DNA of 64,000 bases from Streptomyces sp. I05A-00742 (GTDB lineage Bacteria > Actinomycetota > Actinomycetes > Streptomycetales > Streptomycetaceae): assembly GCF_013055795.1 (NCBI RefSeq), contig NZ_JABETO010000008.1:102344-166343 (forward strand). The letters run 5' to 3'. The position numbers and the translations under genes were made by a program. This document shows positions 35,794 through 44,562 of the stretch, one piece after another (positions within the stretch are counted from its first letter, which is position 1; each line of letters opens with the position of its first letter). Under the pieces are notes generated by a model. That model worked only from the letters and a program-made list of their open reading frames with translations, searched no databases and was not told the DNA's origin.

Positions 35794-36842
35794 CCGGCAC
35801 GACGGCCCCGCGGTTCGACCAGCTGGGGGCGCTGGGGTGGCGGGACCGCGCGCTGGACGGGCTCAACTGCGTGCTGCGCTGCGTCGAGGCCGTCCTCCGG
35901 TTCCGCGGGCTCGGCCCGCTGGCGGTCGCCCGCGCGCTGAACGGCCCGCTGGACCCGGTGGGCCGGGACCTGGCGAAGGACTTCGACGGCTGCCGGGTGG
36001 ACTACCGCACCGCGTTCGACGACGGCGGGCGCAATGTGCCGTTCGTCCTGGAGAGCCTGGCGGCGGGCGAGCCGGTGATGGTGCTGCCGGACCGGTTCCA
36101 CCTGCCGGGCGACGTGTACGAGGGCCGCTTCCACTTCCACGACCACGCGGTGCTGGCGGTGGACCGGTCGCCGGAGAACGGCGCCCCGGCCGTGCTGACC
36201 GTGCTGGACACCGACGCCGACCCGGACGACGGCTTCCGGCGGCACTGGACGCTGACGCCCGCGCTGCGGCCGCTGTTCACCTGGGTGGGGACGGTCACCG
36301 TGACCGACGCGCCGGACGACAGCGACCCCGAGGAGTACTTCGCCCGGCGGCTGGACCGCGACACCGCGCTGCTGTCGGTGGGCGCGGACGCCCTCGGCGA
36401 GCTCCTCGACGAGCTCACCGAGGCCGGGCTCGGACCGGTGACGGCCCGGGCCCTGCACGTCCTGGTCCTGGGCGACCTCCAGCCCCTGCTGTTCGTCCAC
36501 GCGCACGCGCTCGCCGCGCCTCCCGCCCCGGGCGAGGCGCCCGCCCTGCCGCCCGGGGCGGTCGCGGTGCGGGCCGCGGCGCTCGGCGCCCGGCTCCGCG
36601 CCAAACGGCTCGGCACCGCCCTGATCGCCGCGCACGAACAGCCGGACCCGCTCGCGGTGTACCCGCGCGTCCTGGAACTCGCCCGTCCGCTGCGGACCGC
36701 GCTGGACCGGCTGCGCGAGGCCCTGGTCACCGCGGGCGGCCGGGAGGGGCCCGCCGACCCGGGGGCGTCCGCCCGGCTGCGCGCCCGGTTCGCGCACATC
36801 GAGCGCACCTGCTTCCCGCTGCACAAGGACGCGATGACGTGA
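35790..36842 (+). CDS. BtrH-like ACP-dependent acyltransferase
   Basis: 350 residues. The N-terminal part fits the BtrH_N papain-like domain: a Cys in [16 protein letters not shown], then [21 protein letters not shown], and a His in [16 protein letters not shown], which would form the thiol/His pair. In butirosin BtrH moves an acyl group from an ACP to an amine of an aminoglycoside. Here the same chemistry would join the arylacrylate from ACP 2 to the aminocyclitol amine, giving the hygromycin amide. The C-terminal half is helical and less conserved. Start GTG overlaps the ACP stop. Confidence 0.78.
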   Translation: MTGTTAPRFDQLGALGWRDRALDGLNCVLRCVEAVLRFRGLGPLAVARALNGPLDPVGRDLAKDFDGCRVDYRTAFDDGGRNVPFVLESLAAGEPVMVLPDRFHLPGDVYEGRFHFHDHAVLAVDRSPENGAPAVLTVLDTDADPDDGFRRHWTLTPALRPLFTWVGTVTVTDAPDDSDPEEYFARRLDRDTALLSVGADALGELLDELTEAGLGPVTARALHVLVLGDLQPLLFVHAHALAAPPAPGEAPALPPGAVAVRAAALGARLRAKRLGTALIAAHEQPDPLAVYPRVLELARPLRTALDRLREALVTAGGREGPADPGASARLRARFAHIERTCFPLHKDAMT

Positions 36843-37579
36843 GCACACAGGTGGCCCTGGTGACGGGGGGTTCGGGCCCGCTGGGCCGGGCGGTCGCGCA
36901 CGCGCTGGCCCGCTCGGGCCACGCCGTGGGGGTGCACGCGCACCGGAACGCGGACGCGGCGGAAGCCGTGGCCGGCGAACTCCGGGCCGCGGGCGGGGCC
37001 GCCGTCGCGGTGACGGCCGACCTGTCCCGGCCGGACAGCGGCTCGCTGCTCGTCGGGCGGGTCGTCGAGGAGTTCGGCCGGCTGGACGCGCTCGTGGTCA
37101 ACGCCGGGGTCCACCGGGACCGGCTGCTGCTGAACGTGCCCGAGGAGGAGTGGGACGAACAGCTCGCGGTCAACCTGAGCGGGGCGTTCCGCTGTCTGCG
37201 GGCGGGGGTGCGGGCCATGACCCGGCACACGGGCGGGCGGATCGTCCTGGTGTCGTCGGTGGCGGGGCTGCGGGGGCGGCCGGGCCAGGCGGCCTACGCG
37301 GCCGCCAAGGCGGGCCTGCACGGGCTGGCCTGGACGACCGCCAGGGAGTACGGCCGGTACGGGATCACCTGCAACTGCGTGGCCCCCGGCCTGATCGCCG
37401 GCACGCCCGCGTACGACGGCCTGTCCGCCCGGGCGCGGGACGACGTGGTGGGCCGGACGCCGCTGGGCCGGGCGGGCCGGGCCGAGGAGATCGCCTCGGT
37501 CGTGGCCTTCCTGTGCTCCCCCTCGGCGTCCTACGTCTCCGGGCAGGTGATCGCGGTGGACGGCGGGATGACCGCCTGA
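36839..37579 (+). CDS. 3-ketoacyl-ACP reductase (FabG-like SDR)
   Basis: 246-residue classical [11 protein letters not shown] (cofactor), [10 protein letters not shown] (NAG), [20 protein letters not shown] with Ser, and the YAAAK catalytic Tyr/Lys, ending [16 protein letters not shown]. It should reduce the beta-keto aryl thioester to the alcohol, which the MaoC protein would dehydrate to the cinnamoyl double bond. GTG start overlaps the BtrH-like stop by 4 bp. Confidence 0.9.
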   Translation: MSTQVALVTGGSGPLGRAVAHALARSGHAVGVHAHRNADAAEAVAGELRAAGGAAVAVTADLSRPDSGSLLVGRVVEEFGRLDALVVNAGVHRDRLLLNVPEEEWDEQLAVNLSGAFRCLRAGVRAMTRHTGGRIVLVSSVAGLRGRPGQAAYAAAKAGLHGLAWTTAREYGRYGITCNCVAPGLIAGTPAYDGLSARARDDVVGRTPLGRAGRAEEIASVVAFLCSPSASYVSGQVIAVDGGMTA

Positions 37580-37628
37580 ACGACGGCGGTGGACGACAGG
37601 CACGATCCGAGCGGGAGCAGGAGGACGT

Positions 37629-38918
37629 GTGACCGAGCGAGTGTTGTTCTTCCCCTGGGGCTGGGGAGGCGGTGCGGCCTACACCGGCCGCTGCCTCGCC
37701 CTCGCCGCGGCGCTGGCCGAGGCGGGCGACGAGGTGGCGTTCGCGGACTGCGGCATCAACGCCATGGTGCGGGAGGCGGGGTTCCCGGTGCTGGACTCGG
37801 GGCCCGCGGCCCCCCGGCCGCCCGAACGGCACCCGATGCCGCCGTACCTGCCCTTCGCCGACGTGGAGCGCGTGTTCGCCGTCGCGGCGTCGTACCACCG
37901 GATCGAGCGCGTCCGGCGGCGGATCGAGGCGGACGCCCGCCTGATCGAGGGCTACCGGCCGACGGTGGTCGTCATCGACATGTGCCCGACCGCGGCCCTC
38001 GCCGCGCGGGCCGCGGGCCTGCCCGTGGTCTCCCTCGCCGACGCGGACTTCGTCACCCCGCGGGCGAACGGGTGGATGCCGTGGTCCACCGTGGCCCCGC
38101 GCGACCTGCTGCCGCACCCGTCGAGCCTGCCCGTCTGGGACGAGGTGTCGCGCGAGCTGGGGCTGGGGCCGGTGGCCCGGGCGGAGCACCTGCTGTGGGG
38201 CGACGTCACCCTGGTGTCCGGCCTGCCCGGCCTCGAACCCGCCCTCGGGCCGCCGCACCGGGGCGAGCTGTACTACGTCGGACCGATGTACTGGAACCCG
38301 GTGGGCGCCGTACCGGAGCCCCCGCGGACGGACCGGCCCAAGGTGTACGTCACCATCGGCAGCGGCGGTACCGTGGGCCGGCGCGCGCTGCAGAACGTCC
38401 TGGACGCCTGCGCGGACCGGCCGTGGACCGTGTACGTCTCCAGCGGCTTCGCCTTCGAGGGCGGCCTGGTGGTGCCGGACAACGTCGCGGTGGCCGGGTT
38501 CACCGGCCTGGACACCCCGCTCGCCTGGGCCGACGCGGTGGTCGGCCACGGCGGTTCGGCCACGGTGCTGGCCACCCTCCTGCACGGCAAGCCGTCGGTG
38601 ATCCTGCCGTTCATGTCCGAACAGGAGCTGAACGGAAGGCAGTTGATCGAGACCACCGGGTGCGGTGTGCTGCTGCGCACCAGCGCGACCACCTCGCACG
38701 GCCGGCTGACCTTCAGCGACCGGTACTCCGGCCCGTCCGACCGGCCGTACGTCCGCGTCGAGGACGTCCGCCGGGGCATCACCGAGGTCCTCGACGACCC
38801 CGGCTTCACCGAACGGGCAACGCAGTGGAGCACCCGGCTGCGGGCGTGCCGGGAGGCGACGGACCTGGCCGGCCTGGTCCACTCCGCCGTCACGCGCGGC
38901 GCGGGGGTGGGACGGTGA
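37629..38918 (+). CDS. GT1-family glycosyltransferase
   Basis: 429 residues of the GT-B fold. The N-terminal acceptor domain is RVLFFPWGWGGGAAYTGRCL and following. The C-terminal donor domain has KVYVTIGSGGTVG, and the nucleotide-sugar motif GHGGSATVLATLLHGKPSVILPF. Relatives include macrolide and enediyne sugar transferases. In this cluster the likely job is to transfer a fucofuranosyl unit from GDP-sugar to a phenolic oxygen of the aryl acid. A GDP-sugar donor would be unusual for GT1, so the donor is inferred from context. Confidence 0.88.
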   Translation: MTERVLFFPWGWGGGAAYTGRCLALAAALAEAGDEVAFADCGINAMVREAGFPVLDSGPAAPRPPERHPMPPYLPFADVERVFAVAASYHRIERVRRRIEADARLIEGYRPTVVVIDMCPTAALAARAAGLPVVSLADADFVTPRANGWMPWSTVAPRDLLPHPSSLPVWDEVSRELGLGPVARAEHLLWGDVTLVSGLPGLEPALGPPHRGELYYVGPMYWNPVGAVPEPPRTDRPKVYVTIGSGGTVGRRALQNVLDACADRPWTVYVSSGFAFEGGLVVPDNVAVAGFTGLDTPLAWADAVVGHGGSATVLATLLHGKPSVILPFMSEQELNGRQLIETTGCGVLLRTSATTSHGRLTFSDRYSGPSDRPYVRVEDVRRGITEVLDDPGFTERATQWSTRLRACREATDLAGLVHSAVTRGAGVGR

Positions 38919-39907
38919 GCACGGACCCGGTCGTCGGTCTGGTGGGCTGCGGCCGGATCGGCGCGATGTACGCCGGTCACCTCGACGCGCTGGGGCCGTA
39001 CCGGCTGGTCTGCGTGGACGCCGAGCGCGACCGCGCGGAGAAGCTCGCGCGGGAGGTGTCCTCGGGGTCCGTCGCGGACTCGGTCGAAGACCTGGTGGCC
39101 CGCGGCTGCGACGCGGCGCTGGTGACGGCGGCCACCACGAGCCACCCGGAACTGGTCGAGGCGCTGGTGGCGGCCGGGGTGCCGACGCTGTGCGAGAAGC
39201 CCCTGGCCGTCGATCCCACGACGACCGAGGCCCTGGGCAGGGCGGCCGAACGGCGCGGCGTCCCGCTGTGGGTGGGGTTCCAGCGCCGCTTCGACCCCGG
39301 CTTCGCCGATCTGCGGGCCCGCGCGGCCGCGGGGGAGCTGGGCCGGGTGCAGCTGCTCCGGCTGGTCTCGCACGACGTGTCGCCGCCCCCGGTCGCCCGG
39401 CTGCGTGAGAGCGGTTCCGTCTTCACCGACCTGATGCTGCACGACTTCGACCTGGTGCGGTGGCTCACCGGACGGCGGATCGTCCACGTCGTCGCCGAGG
39501 GCGGGGCGCTGTCCTGCCCGGAACTGGCGGACCTCGGCGACTTCGACACGGTCACGGCGATGGTCCGGCTCGACGACGGCACGCTCGCCGTGCTCTCCGC
39601 GGGCCGGTGGCAGCCGCTGGGCTACGACGTCCGGGCCGAGCTGCTGGGCGAGCGGGGCAACCTGGAGGCGGGCCTCGCCCGGGCCGACGCGCCCGGGGCG
39701 GGCGGCGCGACGGCCGCGGGCTTCCGGGGGTACTGGGACCGGTTCGCCACCGCCTACCGGGCCCAGTTGCGGGCGTTCCTCACCCTGGCCGCCGGCGGGC
39801 CCGCCGACCCGGCCGCGGGCGGCTGGCGCGACTCCCACGAGGCGCTGCGCTGCGCCCTGGCCGCCGAGCGGTCGGCCGGGACGGGATCGGTTCCGGTGCC
39901 GCCGTGA
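38915..39907 (+). CDS. Gfo/Idh/MocA-type dehydrogenase, inositol dehydrogenase-like
   Basis: 330 residues. It begins DPVVGLVGCGRIGAMYAGHL (NAD-binding), has the catalytic Lys in VPTLCEKPLAVDPTT, the family Asp/His region DLMLHDFDLVRWLTG, and the C-terminal AQLRAFLTLAAGG. It resembles myo-inositol 2-dehydrogenase and would supply the keto-inositol for the class-III aminotransferase upstream. Start overlaps the glycosyltransferase stop by 4 bp. Confidence 0.88.
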   Translation: MSTDPVVGLVGCGRIGAMYAGHLDALGPYRLVCVDAERDRAEKLAREVSSGSVADSVEDLVARGCDAALVTAATTSHPELVEALVAAGVPTLCEKPLAVDPTTTEALGRAAERRGVPLWVGFQRRFDPGFADLRARAAAGELGRVQLLRLVSHDVSPPPVARLRESGSVFTDLMLHDFDLVRWLTGRRIVHVVAEGGALSCPELADLGDFDTVTAMVRLDDGTLAVLSAGRWQPLGYDVRAELLGERGNLEAGLARADAPGAGGATAAGFRGYWDRFATAYRAQLRAFLTLAAGGPADPAAGGWRDSHEALRCALAAERSAGTGSVPVPP

Positions 39908-40172
39908 CCGGCGCGGGCCGACAGAGGGACGCGCCGTACCCGGCGGGCGCCGCCGCCGGCGCCGTGCGCGCGGCGAGGATGGCGCTCGACCGCGGAACCG
40001 GTGGACCGCCGCGGGCGCCGCCCGGGCGGTACCGCCGGCCGGGCGCCGTCGAGGCGTTCACCCTTGATTCCTCCTGAAGAGATTCCCCCCTGACGAGCCA
40101 GCACATCCATGAGCCGCCGGGTGTCCCCGGGAGCGGGACCCCGACGCGGACCGAGAGAAAAGGGCGCCTGCC

Positions 40173-41423
40173 ATGTCCGGTCTCGCCACCCTGGCGACCG
40201 AACCCGACCACGAACGGGACTTCCGCCTGCTGTGGATCGGCAGCGGCATCAGCCAGCTGTGCGGAATGTCCACGGTGGTGGCCTTCCCGCTCCTCGCCGC
40301 ACACACCCTCGGGGCGACCATCGGCGAGGTCGGTCTCATCACCGCCGCGGGCTATCTGCCCTGGCTGCTCCTCACCCTGCCCGCCGGCGTGTACAGCGCC
40401 CGGCTGCGCCCGCGGACCCTCCTGCTCCTGGCCGACCTCGGCCGGGCGGTGATCGTGACCATGGTGCCGGTCCTGGCGGCGACCGGGCACCTGGCGCTGT
40501 GGCACCTCTATCTGTCCAACGTCCTGGTCAGCTGCGCGACGGTGTTCTACGAGATCGTGTACCTGTCCATGCCGCCGCGGATGCTGCCGAAGGACAAGCT
40601 CGTCCAGGGCAACGTCCGGCTCCAGATGGCACGCGCGGTGTCGCTGGCCTTCGGTCCGACGGTGGCCGGGTTCACCGTGCAGGTGCTCGGCGCCGAGAGC
40701 GCTCCCCTGCTCAACACCGGCGGCTTCGTCGCCTCGGCGACCTGCAACCTGCTGATGCGGTCCACCATCGAGTCCGCCGCCGCCCCGGGCCGCCCCGCGG
40801 GCCTGCGGTCCGAACTCGCCGAGGCCGTCCGGTTCGTCATCCGCCGGCCGGTCATCCTGGCCTCGATCGCGGGCTCGGCCGTGGGGAACTGCTGCTTCGC
40901 CGCGTACGAGGCCCTGGTCATCATCTTCCTCGCCGAGGACGTCGGGGTCGCCCCGGGAACGATGGGCATGCTCATCGGCGCGGTGGGCATCGGCGCCCTG
41001 ATCGGGGCGTTCGGCGCGGGCCACGTCAGCCGCCGGCTGGGCACGGCCCGTGCCGTCTGGATCCCCGCCGCCGTCTGCGCCCCGGCGGGGCTGCTCCTCC
41101 CGCTCACCTGTCCGGGCTCGGGGCTGTTCCTGTTCCTGAGCGGGGCGCTGCTGTCCCACGCCGGGTTCGCCGTGTTCACGGTCGGTCAGGCCACGCTCGT
41201 CCAACTGCTCACGCCGTCCGAACTCCTGCAGCGGACGGTGGCCTGCGTCCGGTTCGTCAGCCGCGGCATGCTCTTCGTCGGCGGCCTGGTCGGCGGCGCC
41301 CTGGGGACGCTGTTCGGTGCCCGGCTGGGGCTGGCCGTCGTGATGCTTCTCTGGATCGGTGCTCCCCTCATCACCGCGTCCTCCCGGCTGCGGTACTGGC
41401 GGGACATTCCCTCTTTGGAGTGA
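40173..41423 (+). CDS. MFS transporter, probable product exporter
   Basis: 416 residues with about 12 predicted transmembrane helices: LWIGSGISQLCGMSTVVAFPLLAA, ITAAGYLPWLLLTLPAGVYSARLR and later LIGAVGIGALIGAFGAG are clear segments. The loop between helices 2 and 3 has the degraded MFS motif GVYSARLRPR. It belongs to the drug-efflux-type MFS (tetracycline/macrolide pump style) and likely exports the antibiotic. A 265-bp gap with no gene precedes it, so it may have its own promoter. Followed by the mutase gene after 4 bp. Confidence 0.88.
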   Translation: MSGLATLATEPDHERDFRLLWIGSGISQLCGMSTVVAFPLLAAHTLGATIGEVGLITAAGYLPWLLLTLPAGVYSARLRPRTLLLLADLGRAVIVTMVPVLAATGHLALWHLYLSNVLVSCATVFYEIVYLSMPPRMLPKDKLVQGNVRLQMARAVSLAFGPTVAGFTVQVLGAESAPLLNTGGFVASATCNLLMRSTIESAAAPGRPAGLRSELAEAVRFVIRRPVILASIAGSAVGNCCFAAYEALVIIFLAEDVGVAPGTMGMLIGAVGIGALIGAFGAGHVSRRLGTARAVWIPAAVCAPAGLLLPLTCPGSGLFLFLSGALLSHAGFAVFTVGQATLVQLLTPSELLQRTVACVRFVSRGMLFVGGLVGGALGTLFGARLGLAVVMLLWIGAPLITASSRLRYWRDIPSLE

Positions 41424-41427
41424 CCAC

Positions 41428-42543
41428 ATGTCCGAAACGATCGACATCGTCATCACCACCATCGGGAACGGGTCGTTCCTGGAGCACTACACCGACACCC
41501 TCGCCGAGGGCGGTGCCCGGCTCGTCGTCATCCCCGACCGGAAGACCCCCCGCTCGTTCCACGACGCCTGCGAGCGGGCCCGCGCCCGGGGGGCCACGAT
41601 CGTCTCCCCCGACGTGGAGGAGCAGGACCGGCTGCTGGCGAAGCTGGGTGTGCCCGATCTGATCCCCTACGACTCCGACAACCGCCGCAACATCGGCTAC
41701 CTGCTGTCGTATCTGAACGGCAGCGCCTTCGCCGTCTCCATGGACGACGACAACCTGCCGGCCGTCAGCCCGTTCCTCGACGAACACCGGGTCGTGCTGC
41801 GGGGACCTGCGCGGCACCGCACGGTCTCGGCGGACACGGGCTGGTTCAACGCGTGCGACCTGCTGACGGTCTCCCCCTGCCGGGTGTTCCCGAGGGGGTT
41901 CCCCTACGGTCCGCGGGAGGCCCCGGCCGAGGTCACGAGCGCCGAGGAGACGGCCGACGTACGCGTCAACGCCGGGCTGTGGCTCGACGACCCCGACGTG
42001 GACGCGGTGACCCGGCTCGCGGTCCGGCCGCGGGTCACCGCCTACGGGGGCGAGGCCGCGGTGCTGGCGGCGGACACCTGGTGTCCCGTCAACTCGCAGA
42101 ACACGGCGGTCCATCGGGACGCCCTGCCGGCGTACTACTTCCTGCGGATGGGCCAGCCCGTCGGCGGGGCGCCCGTCGAGCGCTTCGGGGACATCTTCAG
42201 CGGCTACTTCGTCGCGGCGTGCGCCAAGCATCTGGGGCACGCGGTCCGGTTCGGCGGTCCCCTGGTGCACCACGAGCGCAATGAGCACGACCTGCTCCAC
42301 GACCTCGCCGTCGAGCTGCCCGCCATCCGCTTCATGGACGAACTCTTGGACTGGCTGAGGGAGTTCCGGCTCCAGGGCGGCGACTACCCGACGGCCTACG
42401 CGTCCCTCAGCCATGGTCTGCAGGACTTCGCCGAACAGGCGCGCGGCCCGGCCTGGACGCCGGAGGCGCGGGCGTTCCTGCACCGCACCGCCCATCTGAT
42501 GCGGACCTGGCTGGCCGCCGTCCGCCGCGCCGACGGCGGCTGA
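41428..42543 (+). CDS. RGP/STELLO-like nucleotide-sugar mutase (GT75-related)
   Basis: 371 residues. It starts IDIVITTIGNGSFLEHYTDTL and has the RGP-type DxD block AVSMDDDNLPAVSPFL, with the upstream PYDSDNRRNIGYLLSY. The later part (GLWLDDPDVDAVTRL, GDIFSGYFVAACAKHLGHAVRFG) fits the plant RGP/UDP-arabinopyranose-mutase family. This fold gives metal-dependent, flavin-free pyranose-furanose mutases; I recall a bacterial example (MtdL) in the related antibiotic A201A. Next to Gmd and a fucose synthase, GDP-fucopyranose to GDP-fucofuranose is the natural assignment. Confidence 0.8.
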   Translation: MSETIDIVITTIGNGSFLEHYTDTLAEGGARLVVIPDRKTPRSFHDACERARARGATIVSPDVEEQDRLLAKLGVPDLIPYDSDNRRNIGYLLSYLNGSAFAVSMDDDNLPAVSPFLDEHRVVLRGPARHRTVSADTGWFNACDLLTVSPCRVFPRGFPYGPREAPAEVTSAEETADVRVNAGLWLDDPDVDAVTRLAVRPRVTAYGGEAAVLAADTWCPVNSQNTAVHRDALPAYYFLRMGQPVGGAPVERFGDIFSGYFVAACAKHLGHAVRFGGPLVHHERNEHDLLHDLAVELPAIRFMDELLDWLREFRLQGGDYPTAYASLSHGLQDFAEQARGPAWTPEARAFLHRTAHLMRTWLAAVRRADGG

Positions 42544-42553
42544 GGGCATGGGT

Positions 42554-42588
42554 CCGGCGCGGGGATCCGCCGGGGGCGCCCGCGCCGG
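42554..42588. terminator. Bidirectional terminator between the mutase and kinase genes
   Basis: Perfect 10-bp stem CCGGCGCGGG / CCCGCGCCGG with a 15-base loop lying between the convergent stops at 42543 and 42605. Confidence 0.6.
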
Positions 42589-42604
42589 GTCCGTGCTCCG
42601 CGGA

Positions 42605-43156
42605 TCAGCCCTTCGCGAGGACGGCGTCGATCGTCTCGCCCAGGGTCATCGCGGAACTGTCGAACCAGGTGCCCATGCCGTCGAGTTCGGTGCGCATCGC
42701 CTCGTCGAGGAACGACCAGTCGTCGGCCAGTACCTTGTCCCGCTCGGCGACCCGGCGGGCGACGACGTCCGCCGTCGGCGCGAGGACGATCAGGTGCAGG
42801 GGGAGGTCCTTCAGCTGCTCCAGGTAGAAGTCGAGGTGGGCGCGCCGGACGACCACGTCATCGATGACCGGGACGACACCTGCGGCGTGGAAACTCCGCG
42901 CCAGGACCGCGGCGTTGCGGGCCCGCAGCAGCAGCTGGCGGTCCGCTTCGAGGTCTTCCTCGGGCGAGGGCAGGTGACTTCCCGACACGATCAGCTCCTG
43001 GAGGTGGTCGCCCTCGATGTGCGCGCCGAGCGGGAAGCGACGGGCCAGTCCCGCGGACACCGAACTCTTCCCGGACCCCGGAATGCCGATGACGAGATAA
43101 ACGTCGGAAGCGGGTTCGGTATCGACGACCTGGCCCTGGAACGAGGTTTCCGGCAT
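42605..43156 (-). CDS. P-loop kinase, probable self-resistance phosphotransferase
   Basis: 183 residues. Walker A is VIGIPGSGKSSVSAGLARRF; Asp/Glu-rich substrate region AHIEGDHLQELIVSG; VVPVIDDVVVRRAHLDFYLE as the catalytic part; RVAERDKVL supplies the lid Arg. The chloramphenicol-phosphotransferase-like fold fits the hygromycin A/A201A phosphotransferases (Hyg21, Ard2) that inactivate the drug inside the cell. It is transcribed against its neighbours. The ATG at 43156 is supported by an AGAGGAAG site; a longer start at 43225 would run into the opposite promoter. Confidence 0.8.
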   Translation of the reverse strand: MPETSFQGQVVDTEPASDVYLVIGIPGSGKSSVSAGLARRFPLGAHIEGDHLQELIVSGSHLPSPEEDLEADRQLLLRARNAAVLARSFHAAGVVPVIDDVVVRRAHLDFYLEQLKDLPLHLIVLAPTADVVARRVAERDKVLADDWSFLDEAMRTELDGMGTWFDSSAMTLGETIDAVLAKG

Positions 43157-43272
43157 GCTTCCTCTACTCCTTTGTCGAAAGTGTCGAGCAGCGGTCCGAT
43201 ATGGCCGGCACGGCGATCGTAGCAAGCGCCGACGGCCCGCCCGATCCGATTCACCGGAAACAAGAGGGGCTT

Positions 43273-44553
43273 ATGTCGACCATCAGTTCGGTGCCGCCTC
43301 CCCCGCCGTGGTTGCTGATGTTTTCTGCCGACGACCGCGCGGCGTTGACGGAAAGAGCGAGAATGGCGGCGGAATTGTTGGCCAATGGTTCTCCGCCCGA
43401 ATGTCTGCGTCCCGATGCGGAATATGTGAACGGCGTGGAACGCCTGGCCGTCGCGGCCGCGGACACGGCGGGTCTGATCGAGGGGCTGTCCTTCTTCGCC
43501 GACGGCCTGGCGAGCCCCCGGTGGACGGCGGGGCGCGCCGACGGTGCCGCCGCCCGGACCGCCTGGTGCTTCGGCGGCCACGGCAGCCAGTGGCCGGGCA
43601 TGGGGCGCGCCCTGCTGGACTGGTCGCCCGTGGCGGCCGGGGTGTTCGCCGAACTCGACGCGCTGCTGCCCGGCGGCGTCGTCGGACCGCTGACGGGCAC
43701 GGCCGGCGGGGAGGCCGAGGGGCCGGAGACGACGCAGCCGCTCATCTTCGCGGTGCAGGTGGCGACCGCCCACTGGCTGCGCTCGCTGGGCCTGCGGCCC
43801 GAGGCGGTCGTGGGGCACAGCCTCGGCGAGGTGGCCGCCGCCCATGTCGCGGGCGTCCTCACCCTCGCGGAGGCGGCGCGGGTCGTCGCCGTGCGCTCGG
43901 GCCTGCTCGCGCGGGCGGCGGGCGGCGGGGCGATGGCGACGGTCGGCCTGGACCGGCACACCGTCGAGCGCCACTGCGAACAGACCCCCGGAACGGTGGT
44001 GGTGGCCGCCCACACCGCGCCGAGGGAGACCGTGGTCACCGGGGAGAGCGACGCGACCCGGGCGCTGGTGCGCCGGCTGGAGGCGGAGGGCGTGCGGTGC
44101 CGGACGATCCGCATCAACGCGGCGTCGCACAGCCCGTTCGTCGACGGCGTACTGCCCGAACTGCGCACCGCGCTGGCCGGTCTCGCCCCCGCCGCGCCGC
44201 GCGTCCCCTGGGTCTCGACCGTCGACGCCGCCCCGGAACCGGGCGGGCTCGCCACCGCGGACTACTGGGCCCGCAACCTCCGGCGGCCCGTCCGGTTCAC
44301 CCAGGCGGTGTCCGCCCTGGCGGCCCGGGGCATCCGGGCGTTCGTGGAGATCGGCCCGCACCCGGTGCTGGTCCGGCCGGTCCGGGACACCCTGCGGGCC
44401 GACGGCGTCGCCGATCCGCTCGTGGCCGCCACCGGCCACCGGGGAACCCCCGAACCGGTCTCCCTGCTGCGCCTGCTGGGCGCCCTGCACTGCCGGGGGC
44501 CGGCGCTGGACCTCCCGCGCCCAACCCCCGAGCCGTCCGCCGACCGAGAATGA
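43273..44553 (+). CDS. Acyltransferase, (methyl)malonyl-CoA:ACP type
   Basis: 426 residues. The nucleophile is in GHSLGEVAAAHVAGVLTLAEA, preceded by WCFGGHGSQWPGMGRALL (start of the AT domain, about 95). The specificity block reads AASHSPFVDGVLPEL, close to the YASH signature of methylmalonyl-specific domains rather than HAFH of malonyl ones; GHSLG is less diagnostic. Methylmalonyl choice would give the alpha-methyl group of 3,4-dihydroxy-alpha-methylcinnamate. The N-terminal 90 residues are an added helical region. Start at 43273 follows GAGGGG. Its promoter lies in the 116-bp gap to the divergent kinase. Confidence 0.87.
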   Translation: MSTISSVPPPPPWLLMFSADDRAALTERARMAAELLANGSPPECLRPDAEYVNGVERLAVAAADTAGLIEGLSFFADGLASPRWTAGRADGAAARTAWCFGGHGSQWPGMGRALLDWSPVAAGVFAELDALLPGGVVGPLTGTAGGEAEGPETTQPLIFAVQVATAHWLRSLGLRPEAVVGHSLGEVAAAHVAGVLTLAEAARVVAVRSGLLARAAGGGAMATVGLDRHTVERHCEQTPGTVVVAAHTAPRETVVTGESDATRALVRRLEAEGVRCRTIRINAASHSPFVDGVLPELRTALAGLAPAAPRVPWVSTVDAAPEPGGLATADYWARNLRRPVRFTQAVSALAARGIRAFVEIGPHPVLVRPVRDTLRADGVADPLVAATGHRGTPEPVSLLRLLGALHCRGPALDLPRPTPEPSADRE

Positions 44554-44562
44554 GAGGGAACC

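Noticed and set aside
39908..40172. A missing cluster gene between the Idh-like and MFS genes
   Set aside because: The 265-bp gap has no convincing frame or motif, so it probably holds a promoter for the MFS-mutase pair.
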